In this document: positions 10,677-24,323 of the stretch, in pieces
Layout: each line of letters starts with the position of its first letter
Numbering within the stretch: the first letter of the stretch is position 1
Source: Bromus sterilis
Lineage: Eukaryota > Streptophyta > Magnoliopsida > Poales > Poaceae
Assembly: GCA_950022295.1 (NCBI GenBank)
Contig: OX465598.1
Location: 62,001 to 126,000, forward strand
DNA length: 64,000 nt
Direction of reading: 5' to 3'
Position numbers and translations under genes: made by a program
Notes under the pieces: model-generated
What the model was told of the DNA's origin: nothing
What the model saw: only the letters and a program-made list of their open reading frames with translations
Database searches by the model: none

Positions 10677-12630
10677 TGCATTTACGTGAAGATCATCAAC
10701 CCTCGCACTTTTTGCCGAATCTGGCATGTTTCATGGGCTATTAATCAAAATTACATGGGCTATTACTCACCGTTTTGGGTACCCGGAGTGATTTCCACCA
10801 TTGACGATCGCAGGGTGCATTTACGTGCCGGTCATCAACCCTCGCACTTTTGGAGGATTCTGGCCTGTTTCATGGGCTCTTAGTCACAGTTACATGGGCT
10901 ATTAATCACCGTTTTGGGTCCCCGGAATGATTTCCACCATTGACGAACCCCAGGGTGCATTTACGTGCCGGTCATCAAGTGTTGTAGTTTTGGCCGATTC
11001 TGGCCATTTTCATGGGCTATTAACAACAGTTATATGGGCTATTAATCACCGTTTTGGCTCCCCGGAGTGATTTCCACCATTGACGAACCCTAGAGTGCAT
11101 TTACGTGACGGTCATCAACACTCAGAGTTTTGGCCGATTCTGGCCATTTTCATGGGCTATTAATAACAGTTATATGGGCTATTAATCACCGTTTTGGGTC
11201 CCCGTAGTGATTTCCACCATTGACGAACCACAGGGTGCATTTACGTGCCGGTCATCAACAGTCGCAGTTTTGGCCGATTCTGGCCTGTTTCATGGGCTAT
11301 TAATCACAGTTATACGGGCTATTAATCACCGTTTTGAGTCCCCGGAGTGATTTCCACCATTGACGAACCCCAGGGTGCATTTACGTGACGGTCATCAACC
11401 CTCGCACTTTTGGCCGATTCTGGCCTGTTTCATGGGCTATTAATCACAGTTACATGGGCTATTAATCACCGTTTTGGGTCCCCAGAGTGATTTGCACCAT
11501 TGACGAACCCAGGGTGCATTTACGTGACTGTTATCAACACTCGCAGTTTGGGCCGATTCTGGCCATTTTAATGGGTTATTAATAACAGTTATATGGGCTA
11601 TTAATCACCGTTTTGGGTCCCCGGAGTGATTTCCACCATTGACGAACCATAGGGTGCATTTACGTGACGGTCATCAACCCTCGCACTTTTGGCCGATTCT
11701 GGCCTGTTTCATGGGCTATTAATCACAGTTACATGGGCTATTAATCACCGTTTTGGGTCCCCGGTGTGATTTCCACCATTGACGAACCCTAGGGTGCGTT
11801 TATGTGACGGTCATCAACCCTCGCACTTTTGGCCGATTCTGGCCTATTTCATGGGCTATTAATCACAGGTCCATGGGCTATTAATCACCGTTTTGGGTCC
11901 CCGGAGTGATTTCCACCATTGACGAACCCAGGGTGCATTTACGTGCCGGTCATCAACCCTCGCACTTTTTGCCGATTCTGGCCTGTTTCATGGGCTATTA
12001 ATAACAGTTACATGGGCTATTAATCATCATTTTGGGTCCCCGGAGTGATTTCCACCATTGACGAACCCAGGCTGCATTTACGTGCCGGTCATCAACAGTC
12101 GCAGTTTTTGCCGATTCTGGCCTGTTTCATGGGCTATTAATCACAGTTATATAGGCTATTAATCACCGTTTTGGGTCCCCGGAGTGATTTCCATCATTGA
12201 CGAACCCCAGGGTTCATATACGTGACGATCATCAACCCTCGCCCTTTTGGCCGATTCTGGCCATTTTCATGGGCTATTAATCACAGTTATATGGGCTATT
12301 AATCACCGTTTTGGGTCCCCGGAGTGATTTTCACCATTGATGAACCCTAGGGTGCATTTACGTGATGGTCATCAATCCTCGCACTTTTGGCCGATTCTGG
12401 CCTGTTTCATGAGCTATTAATCATAATTACCTGGGCTATTAATCACCGTTTTGGGTCCCCGAAGTGATTTCCACCATTGACGTACCCAGGGTGCATTTAC
12501 GTGCCGGTCATCAGCCCTCGCACTTTTGGCCGATTCTGGCCTGTTTCATGGGCTCTTAATCACAGTTACATGGGCTATGAATCATCGTTTTGGGTCCCCG
12601 GAGTGATTTCCACCATTGACGAACCCAGGG
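10677..12630 (+). repeat. HOR-B copy 2, partial (about 1.9 kb)
   Basis: This copy follows copy 1 with a 2,632-bp offset until about 12,551. There it keeps ggctcttaatcac where copy 1 (about 9,919) has switched to the shortened HOR-A-type monomer. Private differences include attactcacc near 10,763 and tttgcacc near 11,493. It ends at the gtgtcgtag subtype monomer starting at 12,631. Confidence 0.86.
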
Positions 12631-13608
12631 TGCATTTACGTGCCGGTCATCAAGTGTCGTAGTTTTGGCCGATTCTGGCCATTTTCATGGGCTATTAACA
12701 ACAATTATATGGGCTATTAATCACCGTTTTGGCTCCCCGGAGTGATTTCCACCATTGATGAACCCTAGAGTGCATTTACGTGACGGTCATCAACACTCAG
12801 AGTTTTGGCCGATTCTGGCCATTTTCATGGGCTATTAATAACAGTTATATGGGCTATTAATCACCGTTTTGGGTCCCCGTAGTGATTTCCACCATTGACG
12901 AACCACAGGGTGCATTTACGTGCCGGTCATCAACAGTCGCAGTTTTGGCCGATTCTGGCCTGTTTCATGGGCTATTAATCACAGTTATACGGGCTATTAA
13001 TCACCGTTTTGAGTCCCCGGAGTGATTTCCACCATTGACGAACCCCAGGGTGCATTTACGTGACGGTCATCAACCCTCGCACTTTTGGCCGATTCTGGCC
13101 TGTTTCATGGGCTATTAATCACAGTTACATGGGCTATTAATCACCGTTTTGGGTCCCCAGAGTGATTTCCACCATTGACGAACCCAGGGTGCATTTACGT
13201 GACTGTTATCAACACTCGCAGTTTGGGCCAATTCTGGCCATTTTAATGGTTTATTAATAACAGTTATATAGGCTATTAATCACCGTTTTGGGTCCCCGGA
13301 GTGATTTCCACCATTGACGAACCATAGGGTGCATTTACGTGACGGTCATCAACCCTCGCACTTTTGGCCGATTCTGGCCTGTTTCATGGGCTATTAATCA
13401 CAGTTACATGGGCTATTAATCACCGTTTTGGGTCCCCGGTGTGATTTCCACCATTGACGAACCCTAGGGTGCGTTTATGTGACGGTCATCAACCCTCGCA
13501 CTTTTGGCCGATTCTGGCCTATTTCATGGGCTATTAATCACAGGTCCATGGGCTATTAATCACCATTTTGGGTCCCCGGAGTGATTTCCACCATTGACGA
13601 ACCCAGGG
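12631..13608 (+). repeat. Seven-monomer partial repeat, 1,675-bp offset from HOR-B copy 2
   Basis: This segment reproduces the subtype order of 10,956-11,933 at an offset of 1,675 bp (12 monomers); tgcgtttatgtg is at 11,795 and 13,470. It is the first appearance of the 12-monomer spacing that governs the next 5 kb and marks the switch from a 19-monomer to a 12-monomer regime. Private variants include gggccaattctgg and atggtttatt near 13,225-13,255. Confidence 0.82.
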
Positions 13609-15283
13609 TGCATTTACGTGACGGTCATCAACCCTCGCACTTTTGGCCGATTCTGGGTTGTTTCATGGGCTATTAATCACAATTATATGGGCTATTAATC
13701 ACCGTTTTGGGTCCCCGGAGTGATTTCCACCATTGACGAATCCCAGGGTGCATTTACGTGACGGTCATCAACCCTCGCACTTTTGGCCGATTCTGTCCTG
13801 TTTCATGGGCTACTAATCACAATTACATGGGCTATTAATCACCGTTTTGGGTCCCCGGAGTGATTTCCACCATTGATGAACCCAGGGTGCATTTACGTGA
13901 CGGTTATCAACACTCGCAGTTTTGGCCGATTCTGGCCATTTTCATGGGTTATTAATAACAGTTATATGGGCTATTAATCACCGTTTTGGGTCGCCGGAGT
14001 GATTTCCACCATTGACAAACCCTAGGGTGCATTTACGTGACGGTCATCAACCCTCGCAATTTTGGCCGATTCTGGCCTGTTTCATGGGCTATTAATCACA
14101 GTTACATGGGCTATTAATCACCGTTTTGGGTCCCCAGAGTGATTTCCACCATTGACGAACCCAGGGTGCATTTACGTGACTGTTATCAACACTCGCAGTT
14201 TGGGCCGATTCGGGCCATTTTAATGGGTTATTAATAACAGTTATATGGGCTATTAATCACCGTTTTGGGTCCCCAGAGTGATTTCCACCATTGACGAACC
14301 ATAGGGTGCATTTACGTGACGGTCATCAACCCTCGCACTTTTGGCCGATTCTGGACTGTTTCATGGGCTATTAATCACAGTTACATGGGCTATTAATCAC
14401 CGTTTTGGGTCCCCGGAGTGATTTCCACCATTGACGAACCCCAGGGTTCATATACGTGACGATCATCAACCCTCACACTTTTGGCCGATTCTGGCCTGTT
14501 TCATGGGCTATTAATCACAGTTATATGGGCTATTAATCACCGTTTTGGGTCCCCGGAGTGATTTTCACCATTGATGAATCCTAGGGTGCATTTACGTGCC
14601 GGTCATCAACCCTCGCACTTTTTGCCGATTCTGGCCTGTTTCATGGGCTATTAATAACAGTTACATGGACTATTAATCATCGTTTTGGGTCCCCGGAGTG
14701 ATTTCCACCATTGACGAACCCAGGGTGCATTTACGTGACGGTCATCAACCCTCGCACTTTTGGCCGATTCTGGCCTGTTTCATGGGCTATTAATCACAGT
14801 TATATAGGCTATTAATCACCGTTTTGGGTCCCCGGAGTGATTTCCATCATTGACGAACCCTAGGGTTCATATACGTGACGATCATCAACCCTCGCCCTTT
14901 TGGCCGATTCTGGCCATTTTCATGGGCTATTAATCACAGTTATATGGGCTATTAATCACCGTTTTGGGTCCCCGGAGTGATTTTCACCATTGATGAACCC
15001 TAGGGTGCATTTACGTGACGGTCATCAATCCTCGCACTTTTGGCCGATTCTGGCCTGTTTCATGAGCTATTAATCATAATTACCTCGGCTATTAATCACC
15101 GTTTTGGGTCCCCGAAGTGATTTCCACCATTGACGTACCCAGGGTGCATTTACGTGCCGGTCATCAGCCCTCGCACTTTTGGCCGATTCTGGCCTGTTTC
15201 ATGGTCTCTTAATCACAGTTACATGGGCTATTAATCACCGTTTTGGGTCCCCGGAGTGATTTCCACCATTGACGAACCCAGGG
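13609..15283 (+). repeat. HOR-C copy 1 (1,675 bp, 12 monomers)
   Basis: This is the first of three tandem 12-monomer units. The diagnostic word gggtcgccgg occurs near 13,991, 15,666 and 17,339. Copy 1 differs in its middle, about 14,420-14,580: it has the cagggttcatatacgtg and tcctagg subtypes where copies 2 and 3 have tgcgtttatgtg monomers. That stretch looks like a local replacement by other subtypes without a change in monomer number. Confidence 0.87.
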
Positions 15284-16957
15284 TGCATTTACGTGACGGT
15301 CATCAACCCTCGCACTTTTGGCCGATTCTGGGCTGTTTCATGGGCTATTAATCACAGTTATATGGGCTATTAATCACCGTTTTGGGTCCCCGGAGTGATT
15401 TCCACCATTGACGAATCCCAGGGTGCATTTACGTAACGGTCATCAACCCTCGCACTTTTGGCCGATTCTGGCCTGTTTCATGGGCTACTAATCACAATTA
15501 CATGGGCTATTAATCACCGTTTTGGGTCCCCGGAGTGATTTCCACCATTGATGAACCTAGGGTGCATTTACGTGACGGTTATCAACACTCGCAGTTTTGG
15601 CCGATTCTGGCCATTTTCAGGGGTTATTAATAACAGTTATATGGGCTATTAATCACCGTTTTGGGTCGCCGGAGTGATTTCCACCATTGACAAACCCTAG
15701 GGTGCATTTACGTGACGGTCATCAACCCTCGCACTTTTGGCCGATTCTGGCCTGTTTCATGGGCTATTAATCACAGTTACATGGGCTATTAATCACCGTT
15801 TTGGGTCCCCAGAGTGATTTCCACCATTGACGAACCCAGGGTGCATTTACGTGACTGTTATCAACATTCGCAGTTTGGGCCGATTCTGGCCATTTTAATG
15901 GGTTATTAATAACAGTTATATGGGCTATTAATCACCGTTTTGGGTCCCCGGAGTGATTTCCACCATTGACGAACCATAGGGTGCATTTACGTGACGGTCA
16001 TCAACCCTCGCACTTTTGGCCGATTCTGGACTGTTTCATGGGCTATTAATCACAGTTACATGGGCTATTAATCACCGTTTTGGGTCCCCGGTGTGATTTC
16101 CACCATCGACGAACCCTAGGGTGCGTTTATGTGACGGTCATCAACCCTCGCACTTTTGGCCGATTCTGGCCTATTTCATGGGCTATTAATCACAGTTCCA
16201 TGGGCTATTAATCACCGTTTTGGGTCCCCGGAGTGATTTCCACCATTGACGAACCCAGGGTGCATTTACGTGCCGGTCATCAACCCTCGCACTTTTTGCC
16301 GATTCTGGCCTGTTTCATGGGCTATTAATAACAGTTACATGGGCTATTAATCATCGTTTTGGGTCCCCGGAGTGATTTCCACCATTGACGAACCCAGGCT
16401 GCATTTATGTGCCGGTCATCAACAGTCGCAGTTTTTGCCGATTCTGGCCTGTTTCATGGGCTATTAATCACAGTTATATAGGCTATTAATCACCGTTTTG
16501 GGTCCCCGGAGTGATTTCCATCATTGACGAACCCCAGGGTTCATATACGTGACGATCATCAACCCTCGCCCTTTTGGCCGATTCTGGCCATTTTCATGGG
16601 CTATTAATCACAGTTATATGGGCTATTAATCACCGTTTTGGGTCCCCGGAGTGATTTTCACCATTGATGAACCCTAGGGTGCATTTACGTGACGGTCATC
16701 AATCCTCGCACTTTTGGCCGATTCTGGCCTGTTTCATGAGCTATTAATCATAATTACCTGGGCTATTAATCACCGTTTTGGGTCCCCGAAGTGATTTCCA
16801 CCATTGACGTACCCAGGGTGCATTTACGTGCCGGTCATCAGCCCTCGCACTTTTGGCCGATTCTGGCCTGTTTCATGGGCTCTTAATCACAGTTACATGG
16901 GCTATTAATCACCGTTTTGGGTCCCCGGAGTGATTTCCACCATTGACGAACCCAGGG
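15284..16957 (+). repeat. HOR-C copy 2 (1,674 bp, 12 monomers)
   Basis: This unit contains gggtcgccgg at 15,666, tgcgtttatgtg at 16,122 and tgacgtaccc at 16,805. The same markers recur in copy 3 about 1,672 bp downstream, and tgacgtaccc also occurs in copy 1 at 15,131. Private changes include catttacgtaacgg near 15,430 and ccatcgacg near 16,103. Confidence 0.88.
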
Positions 16958-18629
16958 TGCATTTACGTGACGGTCATCAACCTCGCACTTTTGGCCGATT
17001 CTGGGCTGTTTCATGGGCTATTAATCACAGTTATATGGGCTATTAATCACCGTTTTGGGTCCCCGGAGTGATTTTCACCATTGACGAATCCCAGGGTGCA
17101 TTTACGTGACGGTCATCAACCCTCGCACTTTTGGCCGATTCTGGCCTGTTTCATGGGCTACTAATCACAATTACATGGGCTATTAATCACCGTTTTGGGT
17201 CCCCGGAGTGATTTCCACCATTGATGAACTCAGGGTGCATTTACGTGACGGTTATCAACACTCGCAGTTTTGGCCGATTCTGGCCATTTTCATGGGTTAT
17301 TAATAACAGTTATATGGGCTATTAATCACCGTTTTGGGTCGCCGGAGTGATTTCCACCATTGACAAACCCTAGGGTGCATTTACGTGACGGTCATCAACC
17401 CTCGCACTTTTGGCCGATTCTGGCCTGTTTCATGGGCTATTAATCACAGTTACATGGGCTATTAATCACCGTTTTGGGTCCCAGAGTGATTTCCACCATT
17501 GACGAACCCAGGGTGCATTTACGTGACTGTTATCAACACTCGCAGTTTGGGCCGATTCTGGCCATTTTAATGGGTTATTAATAACAGTTATATGGGCTAT
17601 TAATCACCGTTTTGGGTCCCCGGAGTGATTTCCACCATTGACGAACCATAGGGTGCATTTACGTGACGGTCATCAACCCTCGCACTTTTGGCCGATTCTG
17701 GACTGTTTCATGGGCTATTAATCACAGTTACATGGGCTATTAATCACCGTTTTGGGTCCCCGGTGTAATTTCCACCATTGACGAACCCTAGGGTGCGTTT
17801 ATGTGACGGTCATCAACCCTCGCACTTTTGGCCGATTCTGGCCTATTTCATGGGCTATTAATCACAGTTCCATGGGCTATTAATCACCGTTTTGGGTCCC
17901 CGGAGTGATTTCCACCATTGACGAACCCAGGGTGCATTTACGTGCCGGTCATCAACCCTCGCACTTTTTGCCGATTCTGGCCTGTTTCATGGGCTATTAA
18001 TAACAGTTACATGGGCTATTAATCATCGTTTTGGGTCCCCGGAGTGATTTCCACCATTGACGAACCCAGGCTGCATTTACGTGCCGGTCATCAACAGTCG
18101 CAGTTTTTGCCGATTCTGGCCTGTTTCATGGGCTATTAATCACAGTTATATAGGCTATTAATCACCGTTTTGGGTCCCCGGAGTGATTTCCATCATTGAC
18201 GAACCCCAGGGTTCATATACGTGACGATCATCAACCCTCGCCCTTTTGGCCGATTCTGTCCATTTTCATGGGCTATTAATCACAGTTATATGGGCTATTA
18301 ATCACCGTTTTGGGTCCCCGGAGTGATTTTCACCATTGATGAACCCTAGGGTGCATTTACGTGACGGTCATCAATCCTCGCACTTTTGGCCGATTCTGGC
18401 CTGTTTCATGAGCTATTAATCATAATTACCTGGGCTATTAATCACCGTTTTGGGTCCCCGAAGTGATTTCCACCATTGACGTACCCAGGGTGCATTTACG
18501 TGCCGGTCATCAGCCCTCGCACTTTTGGCCGATTCTGGCCTGTTTCATGGGCTCTTAATCACAGTTACATGGGCTATTAATCACCGTTTTGGGTCCCCGG
18601 AGTGATTTCCACCATTGACGAACCTAGGG
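16958..18629 (+). repeat. HOR-C copy 3 (1,672 bp, 12 monomers)
   Basis: This is the third tandem 12-monomer unit. Two single-base deletions relative to copy 2 explain its length: caacctcgc near 16,980 (instead of caaccctcgc) and gggtcccagag near 17,470 (one c fewer). The markers tgcgtttatgtg (17,794) and tgacgtaccc (18,477) are in their expected places. Confidence 0.88.
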
Positions 18630-19025
18630 TGCATTTACGTGACGGTCATCAACCCTCGCACTTTTGGCCGATTCTGGCCTGTTTCATGGGCTATTAATCA
18701 CAGTTACATGGGCTATTAATCACCGTTTTGGGTCCCCGGAGTGATTTCCACCATTGAGGAACCCAGGCTGCATTTACGTGCCGCTCATCAACAGTCGCAG
18801 TTTTTGCCGATTCTGGCCTATTTCATGGGCTATTAATCACCGTTTTGGGTCCCCGGAGTGATTTTCACCATTGATGAACCCTAGGGTGCATTTACGTGAC
18901 GGTCATCAATCCTCGCACTTTTGGTCGATTCTGGCCTGTTTCATGAGCTATTAATCATAATTACCTGGGCTATTAATCACCGTTTTGGGTCCCCGAAGTG
19001 ATTTCCACCATTGACGCACCCAGGG
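18630..19025 (+). repeat. Three-monomer link between HOR-C and HOR-D
   Basis: Monomers start at 18,630, 18,769 and 18,887. The middle one is the first occurrence in the window of the shortened gaggaaccc / gccgctcatc subtype, which later becomes a constant member of the 42-monomer HOR. The third reads atgaaccctagg with ttggtcgattc. Confidence 0.82.
18769..18886 (+). repeat. Shortened 118-bp monomer (gccgctcatc type)
   Basis: The monomer is preceded by attgaggaacccagg and has the words gccgctcatcaacag and ggcctatttcatggg. One 22-bp subrepeat is absent. The variable half differs from the HOR-A shortened monomer, so this looks like a second, independent loss. Confidence 0.9.
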
Positions 19026-21674
19026 TGCATTTACGTGCCGGTCATCAGCCCTCGCACTTTTGGCCGATTCTGGCCTGTTTCATGGTCTCTTAATCACAGT
19101 TACGTGGGCTATTAATCACCGTATTGGGTCCCCGGAGTGATTTCCACCATTGACGAACCCAGGGTGCATTTACGTGACGGTCATCAACCCTCGCACTTTT
19201 GGCCGATTCTGGCCTGTTTCATGGGCTATTAATCACAGTTACATGGGCTATTAATCACCGTTTTGGGTCCCCGGAGTGATTTCCACCATTGACGAACCCA
19301 GGGTGCATTTACGTGACTGTTATCAACACTCGCAGTTTTGGCCGATTCTGGCCATTTTAATGGGTTATTAATAACAGTTATATGGGCTATTAATCACCGT
19401 TTTGGGTCCCCGGAGTGATTTCCACCATTGACGAACCATAGGGTGCATTTACGTGACGGTCATCAACCCTCGCACTTTTGGCCGATTCTGGCCTGTTTCA
19501 TGGGCTATTAATCACAGTTACATGGGCTATTAATCACCGTTTTGGGTCCACGGAGTGATTTCCACCATTGACGAACCCTAGGATGCATTTATGTGACGGT
19601 CATCAACCCTCGCACTTTTGGCCGATTCTGGCCTGTTTCATGGGCTATTAACCACAATTACATGGGCTATTAATCACCGTTTTGGGTCCCCGGAGTGATT
19701 TCCACCATTGACGAACCCCAGGGTGCATTTACGTGCCGGTCATCAACAGTCGCAGTTTTGGCCAATTCTGGTCTGTTTCATGGGCTATTAATCACAGTTA
19801 TATGGGCTATTAATCACCGTTTTGAGTCCCTGGAATGATTTCCACCATTGACGAACCCCAGGGTGCATTTACGTGCCGGTCATAACCCTCGCACTTTTGG
19901 CCGATTCTGGCCTGTTTCATGGGCTATTAATCACAGTTAAATGGGCTATTAATCACCGTTTCGGGTCCCTGGAGTGATTTCCACCATTGACGAACTCAGG
20001 GTGCATTTACGTGCCGGTCATCAACCCTCGCACTTTTGCCGATTCTGGCCTGTTTCATGGGCTATTAATAACAGTTACATGGCCTATTAATCACCGTTTT
20101 GGGTCCCCGGAGTGATTTCCACCATTGACGAACCCAGGCTGCATTTACGTGCCGGTCATCAACAGTCGCAGTTTTTGCCGATTCTGGCCTGTTTCATGGG
20201 CTATTAATCACAGTTATATAGGCTATTAATCACCGTTTTGGGTCCCCGGAGTGATTTCCACCATTGACGAACCCCAGGGTGCATTTACGTGAAGATCAGC
20301 AACCCTCGCCCTTTTTGCCGATTCTGGCATGTTTCATGGGCTATTAATCAAAATTACATGGGCTATTAATCACCGTTTTGGGTCCCCGGAGTGATTTCCA
20401 CCATTGACGAACCCCAGGGTGCATTTACGTGCCGGTCATCAACCCTCGCACTTTTGGAGGATTCTGGCATGTTTCATGGGCTCTTAGTCACAGTTACATG
20501 GGCTATTAATCACCGTTTTGGGTCCCCGGAGTGATTTCCACCATTGACGAACCCCAGGGTGCATTTACGTGTCGGTCATCAAGTGTCGTAGTTTTGGCCG
20601 ATTCTGGCCATTTTTATGGGCTATTAATCACAGTTATACGGGCTATTAATCACCGTTTTGAGTCCCCGGAGTGATTTCCACCATTGACGAACCCCAGGGT
20701 GCATTTACATGACGGTCATCAACCCTCGCACTTTTGGCCGTTTCTGGCCTGTTTCATGGGCTATTAATCACAGTTACATGGGCTATTAATCACCGTTTTG
20801 GGTCCCCGGAGTGATTTCCACCATTGACGAACCCAGGGGCATTTACGTGACTGTTATCAACACTCGCAGTTTTGGCCGATTCTGGCCATTTTAATGGGTT
20901 ATTAATAACAGTTATATGGGCTATTAATCACCGTTTTGGGTCCCCGGAGTGATTTCCACCATTGACGAACCCTAGGGTGCATTTACGTGACGGTCATCAA
21001 CCCTCGCACTTTTGGCCGATTCTGGCCTGTTTCATGGGCTATTAATCACAATTACATGGGCTATTAATCACCGTTTTGGGTCCCCGGTGTGATTTCCACC
21101 ATTGACGAACCCTAGGGTGCGTTTATGTGACGGTCATCAACCCTCGCACTTTTGGCCGATTCTGGCCTATTTCATGGGCTATTAATCACAGTTCCATGGG
21201 CTATTAATCACCGTTTTGGGTCCCCGGAGTGATTTCCACCATTGACGAACCCAGGGTGCATTTACGTGCTGGTCATCAACCCTCGCACTTTTTGCCGACT
21301 CTGGCCTGTTTCATGGGCTATTAATAACAGTTACATGGGCTATTAATCATCGTTTTGGGTCCCCGGAGTGATTTCCACCATTGACGAACCCAGGCTGCAT
21401 TTACGTGCCGGTCATCAACAGTCGCAGTTTTTGCCGATTCTGGCCTGTTTCATGGGCTATTAATCACAGTTATATAGGCTATTAATCACCGTTTTGGGTC
21501 CCCGGAGTGATTTCCATCATTGACGAACCCCAGGGTTCATATACGTGACGATCATCAACCCTCGCCCTTTTGGCCGATTCTGGCCATTTTCATGGGCTAT
21601 TAATCACAGTTATATGGGCTATTCATCACCGTTTTGGGTCCCCGGAGTGATTTCCACCATTGACGAACCCAGGG
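19026..21674 (+). repeat. HOR-D copy 1 (2,649 bp, 19 monomers)
   Basis: The rare variant gtattgggtcc is at 19,121 and recurs at 21,770, a spacing of 2,649 bp. The unit also holds the distinctive cggtcataaccc (three bases shorter) and cgtttcgggtccctgg monomers near 19,880-19,970, as well as aagatcagc and ttttggagg subtypes. All 19 monomers are full length, unlike HOR-A and HOR-B. Confidence 0.9.
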
Positions 21675-24323
21675 TGCATTTACGTGCCGGTCATCAGCCC
21701 TCGCACTTTTGGCCGATTCTGGCCTGTTTCATGGTCTCTTAATCACAGTTACGTGGGCTATTAATCACCGTATTGGGTCCCCGGAGTGATTTCCACCATT
21801 GACGAACCCAGGGTGCATTTACGTGACGGTCATCAACCCTCGCACTTTTGGCCGATTCTGGCCTGTTTCATGGGCTATTAATCACAGTTACATGGGCTAT
21901 TAATCACCGTTTTGGGTCCCCGGAGTGATTTCCACCATTGACGAACCCAGGGTGCATTTACGTGACTGTTATCAACACTCGCAGTTTTGGCCGAGTCTGG
22001 CCATTTTAATGGGTTATTAATAACAGTTATATGGGCTATTAATCACCGTTTTGGGTCCCCGGAGTGATTTCCACCATTGACGAACCATAGGGTGCATTTA
22101 CGTGACGGTCATCAACCCTCGCACTTTTGGCCGATTTTGGCCTGTTTCATGGGCTATTAATCACAGTTACATGGGCTATTAATCACCGTTTTGGGTCCAC
22201 GGAGTGATTTCCACCATTGACGAACCCTAGGTTGCATTTATGTGACGGTCATCAACCCTCGCACTTTTGGCCGATTCTGGCCTGTTTCATGGGCTATTAA
22301 CCACAATTACATGGGCTATTAATCACCGTTTTGGGTCCCCGGAGTGATTTCCACCATTGACGAACCCCAGGGTGCATTTACGTGACGGTCATCAACCCTC
22401 GCACTTTTGGCCGATTCTGGCCTGTTTCATGGGCTATTAATCACAGTTATATGGGCTATTAATCACCGTTTTGAGTCCCTGGAATGATTTCCACCATTGA
22501 CGAACCCCAGGGTGCATTTACGTGCCGGTCATAACCCTCGCACTTTTGGCCGATTCTGGCCTGTTTCATGGGCTATTAATCACAGTTAAATGGGCTATTA
22601 ATCACCGTTTCGGGTCCCTGGAGTGATTTCCACCATTGACGAACTCAGGGTGCATTTACGTGCCGGTCATCAACCCTCGCACTTTTGCCGATTCTGGCCT
22701 GTTTCATGGGCTATTAATAACAGTTAGATGGCCTATTAATCACCGTTTTGGGTCCCCGGAGTGATTTCCACCATTGACGAACCCAGGCTGCATTTACGTG
22801 CCGGTCATCAACAGTCGCAGTTTTTGCCGATTCTGGCCTGTTTCATGGGCTATTAATCACAGTTATATAGGCTATTAATCACCGTTTTGGGTCCCCGGAG
22901 TGATTTCCACCATTGACGAACCCCAGGGTGCATTTACGTGAAGATCAGCAACCCTCGCCCTTTTTGCCGATTCTGGCATGTTTCATGGGCTATTAATCAA
23001 AATTACATGGGCTATTAATCACCGTTTTGGGTCCCCGGAGTGATTTCCACCATTGACGAACCCCAGGGTGCATTTACGTGCCGGTCATCAACCCTCGCAC
23101 TTTTGGAGGATTCTGGCATGTTTCATGGGCTCTTAGTCACAGTTACATGGGCTATTAATCACCGTTTTGGGTCCCCGGAGTGATTTCCACCATTGACGAA
23201 CCCCAGGGTGCATTTACGTGTCGGTCATCAAGTGTCGTAGTTTTGGCCGATTCTGGCCATTTTTATGGGCTATTAATCACAGTTATACGGGCTATTAATC
23301 ACCGTTTTGAGTCCCCGGAGTGATTTCCACCATTGACGAACCCCAGGGTGCATTTACATGACGGTCATCAACCCTCGCACTTTTGGCCGTTTCTGGCCTG
23401 TTTCATGGGCTATTAATCACAGTTACATGGGCTATTAATCACCGTTTTGGGTCCCCGGAGTGATTTCCACCATTGACGAACCCAGGGGCATTTACGTGAC
23501 TGTTATCAACACTCGCAGTTTTGGCCGATTCTGGCCATTTTAATGGGTTATTAATAACAGTTATATGGGCTATTAATCACCGTTTTGGGTCCCCGGAGTG
23601 ATTTCCACCATTGACGAACCCTAGGGTGCATTTACGTGACGGTCATCAACCCTCGCACTTTTGGCCGATTCTGGCCTGTTTCATGGGCTATTAATCACAA
23701 TTACATGGGCTATTAATCACCGTTTTGGGTCCCCGGTGTGATTTCCACCATTGACGAACCCTAGGGTGCGTTTATGTGACGGTCATCAACCCTCGCACTT
23801 TTGGCCGATTCTGGCCTATTTCATGGGCTATTAATCACAGTTCCATGGGCTATTAATCACCGTTTTGGGTCCCCGGAGTGATTTCCACCATTGACGAACC
23901 CAGGGTGCATTTACGTGCTGGTCATCAACCCTCGCACTTTTTGCCGACTCTGGCCTGTTTCATGGGCTATTAATAACAGTTACATGGGCTATTAATCATC
24001 GTTTTGGGTCCCCGGAGTGATTTCCACCATTGACGAACCCAGGCTGCATTTACGTGCCGGTCATCAACAGTCGCAGTTTTTGCCGATTCTGGCCTGTTTC
24101 ATGGGCTATTAATCACAGTTATATAGGCTATTAATCACCGTTTTGGGTCCCCGGAGTGATTTCCATCATTGACGAACCCCAGGGTTCATATACGTGACGA
24201 TCATCAACCCTCGCTCTTTTGGCCGATTCTGGCCATTTTCATGGGCTATTAATCACAGTTATATGGGCTATTCATCACCGTTTTGGGTCCCCGGAGTGAT
24301 TTCCACCATTGACGAACCCAGGG
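21675..24323 (+). repeat. HOR-D copy 2 (2,649 bp, 19 monomers)
   Basis: This copy is nearly identical to copy 1 at an offset of 2,649 bp. The exception is a short patch at about 22,382-22,430 where the variable half of one monomer has been exchanged for a different subtype (described in the findings). Smaller differences include aggttgcat near 22,230 and gttagatggcc near 22,725. The periodicity ends just after 24,324, where catcaaccctcgc replaces the expected catcagccctcgc. Confidence 0.9.
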
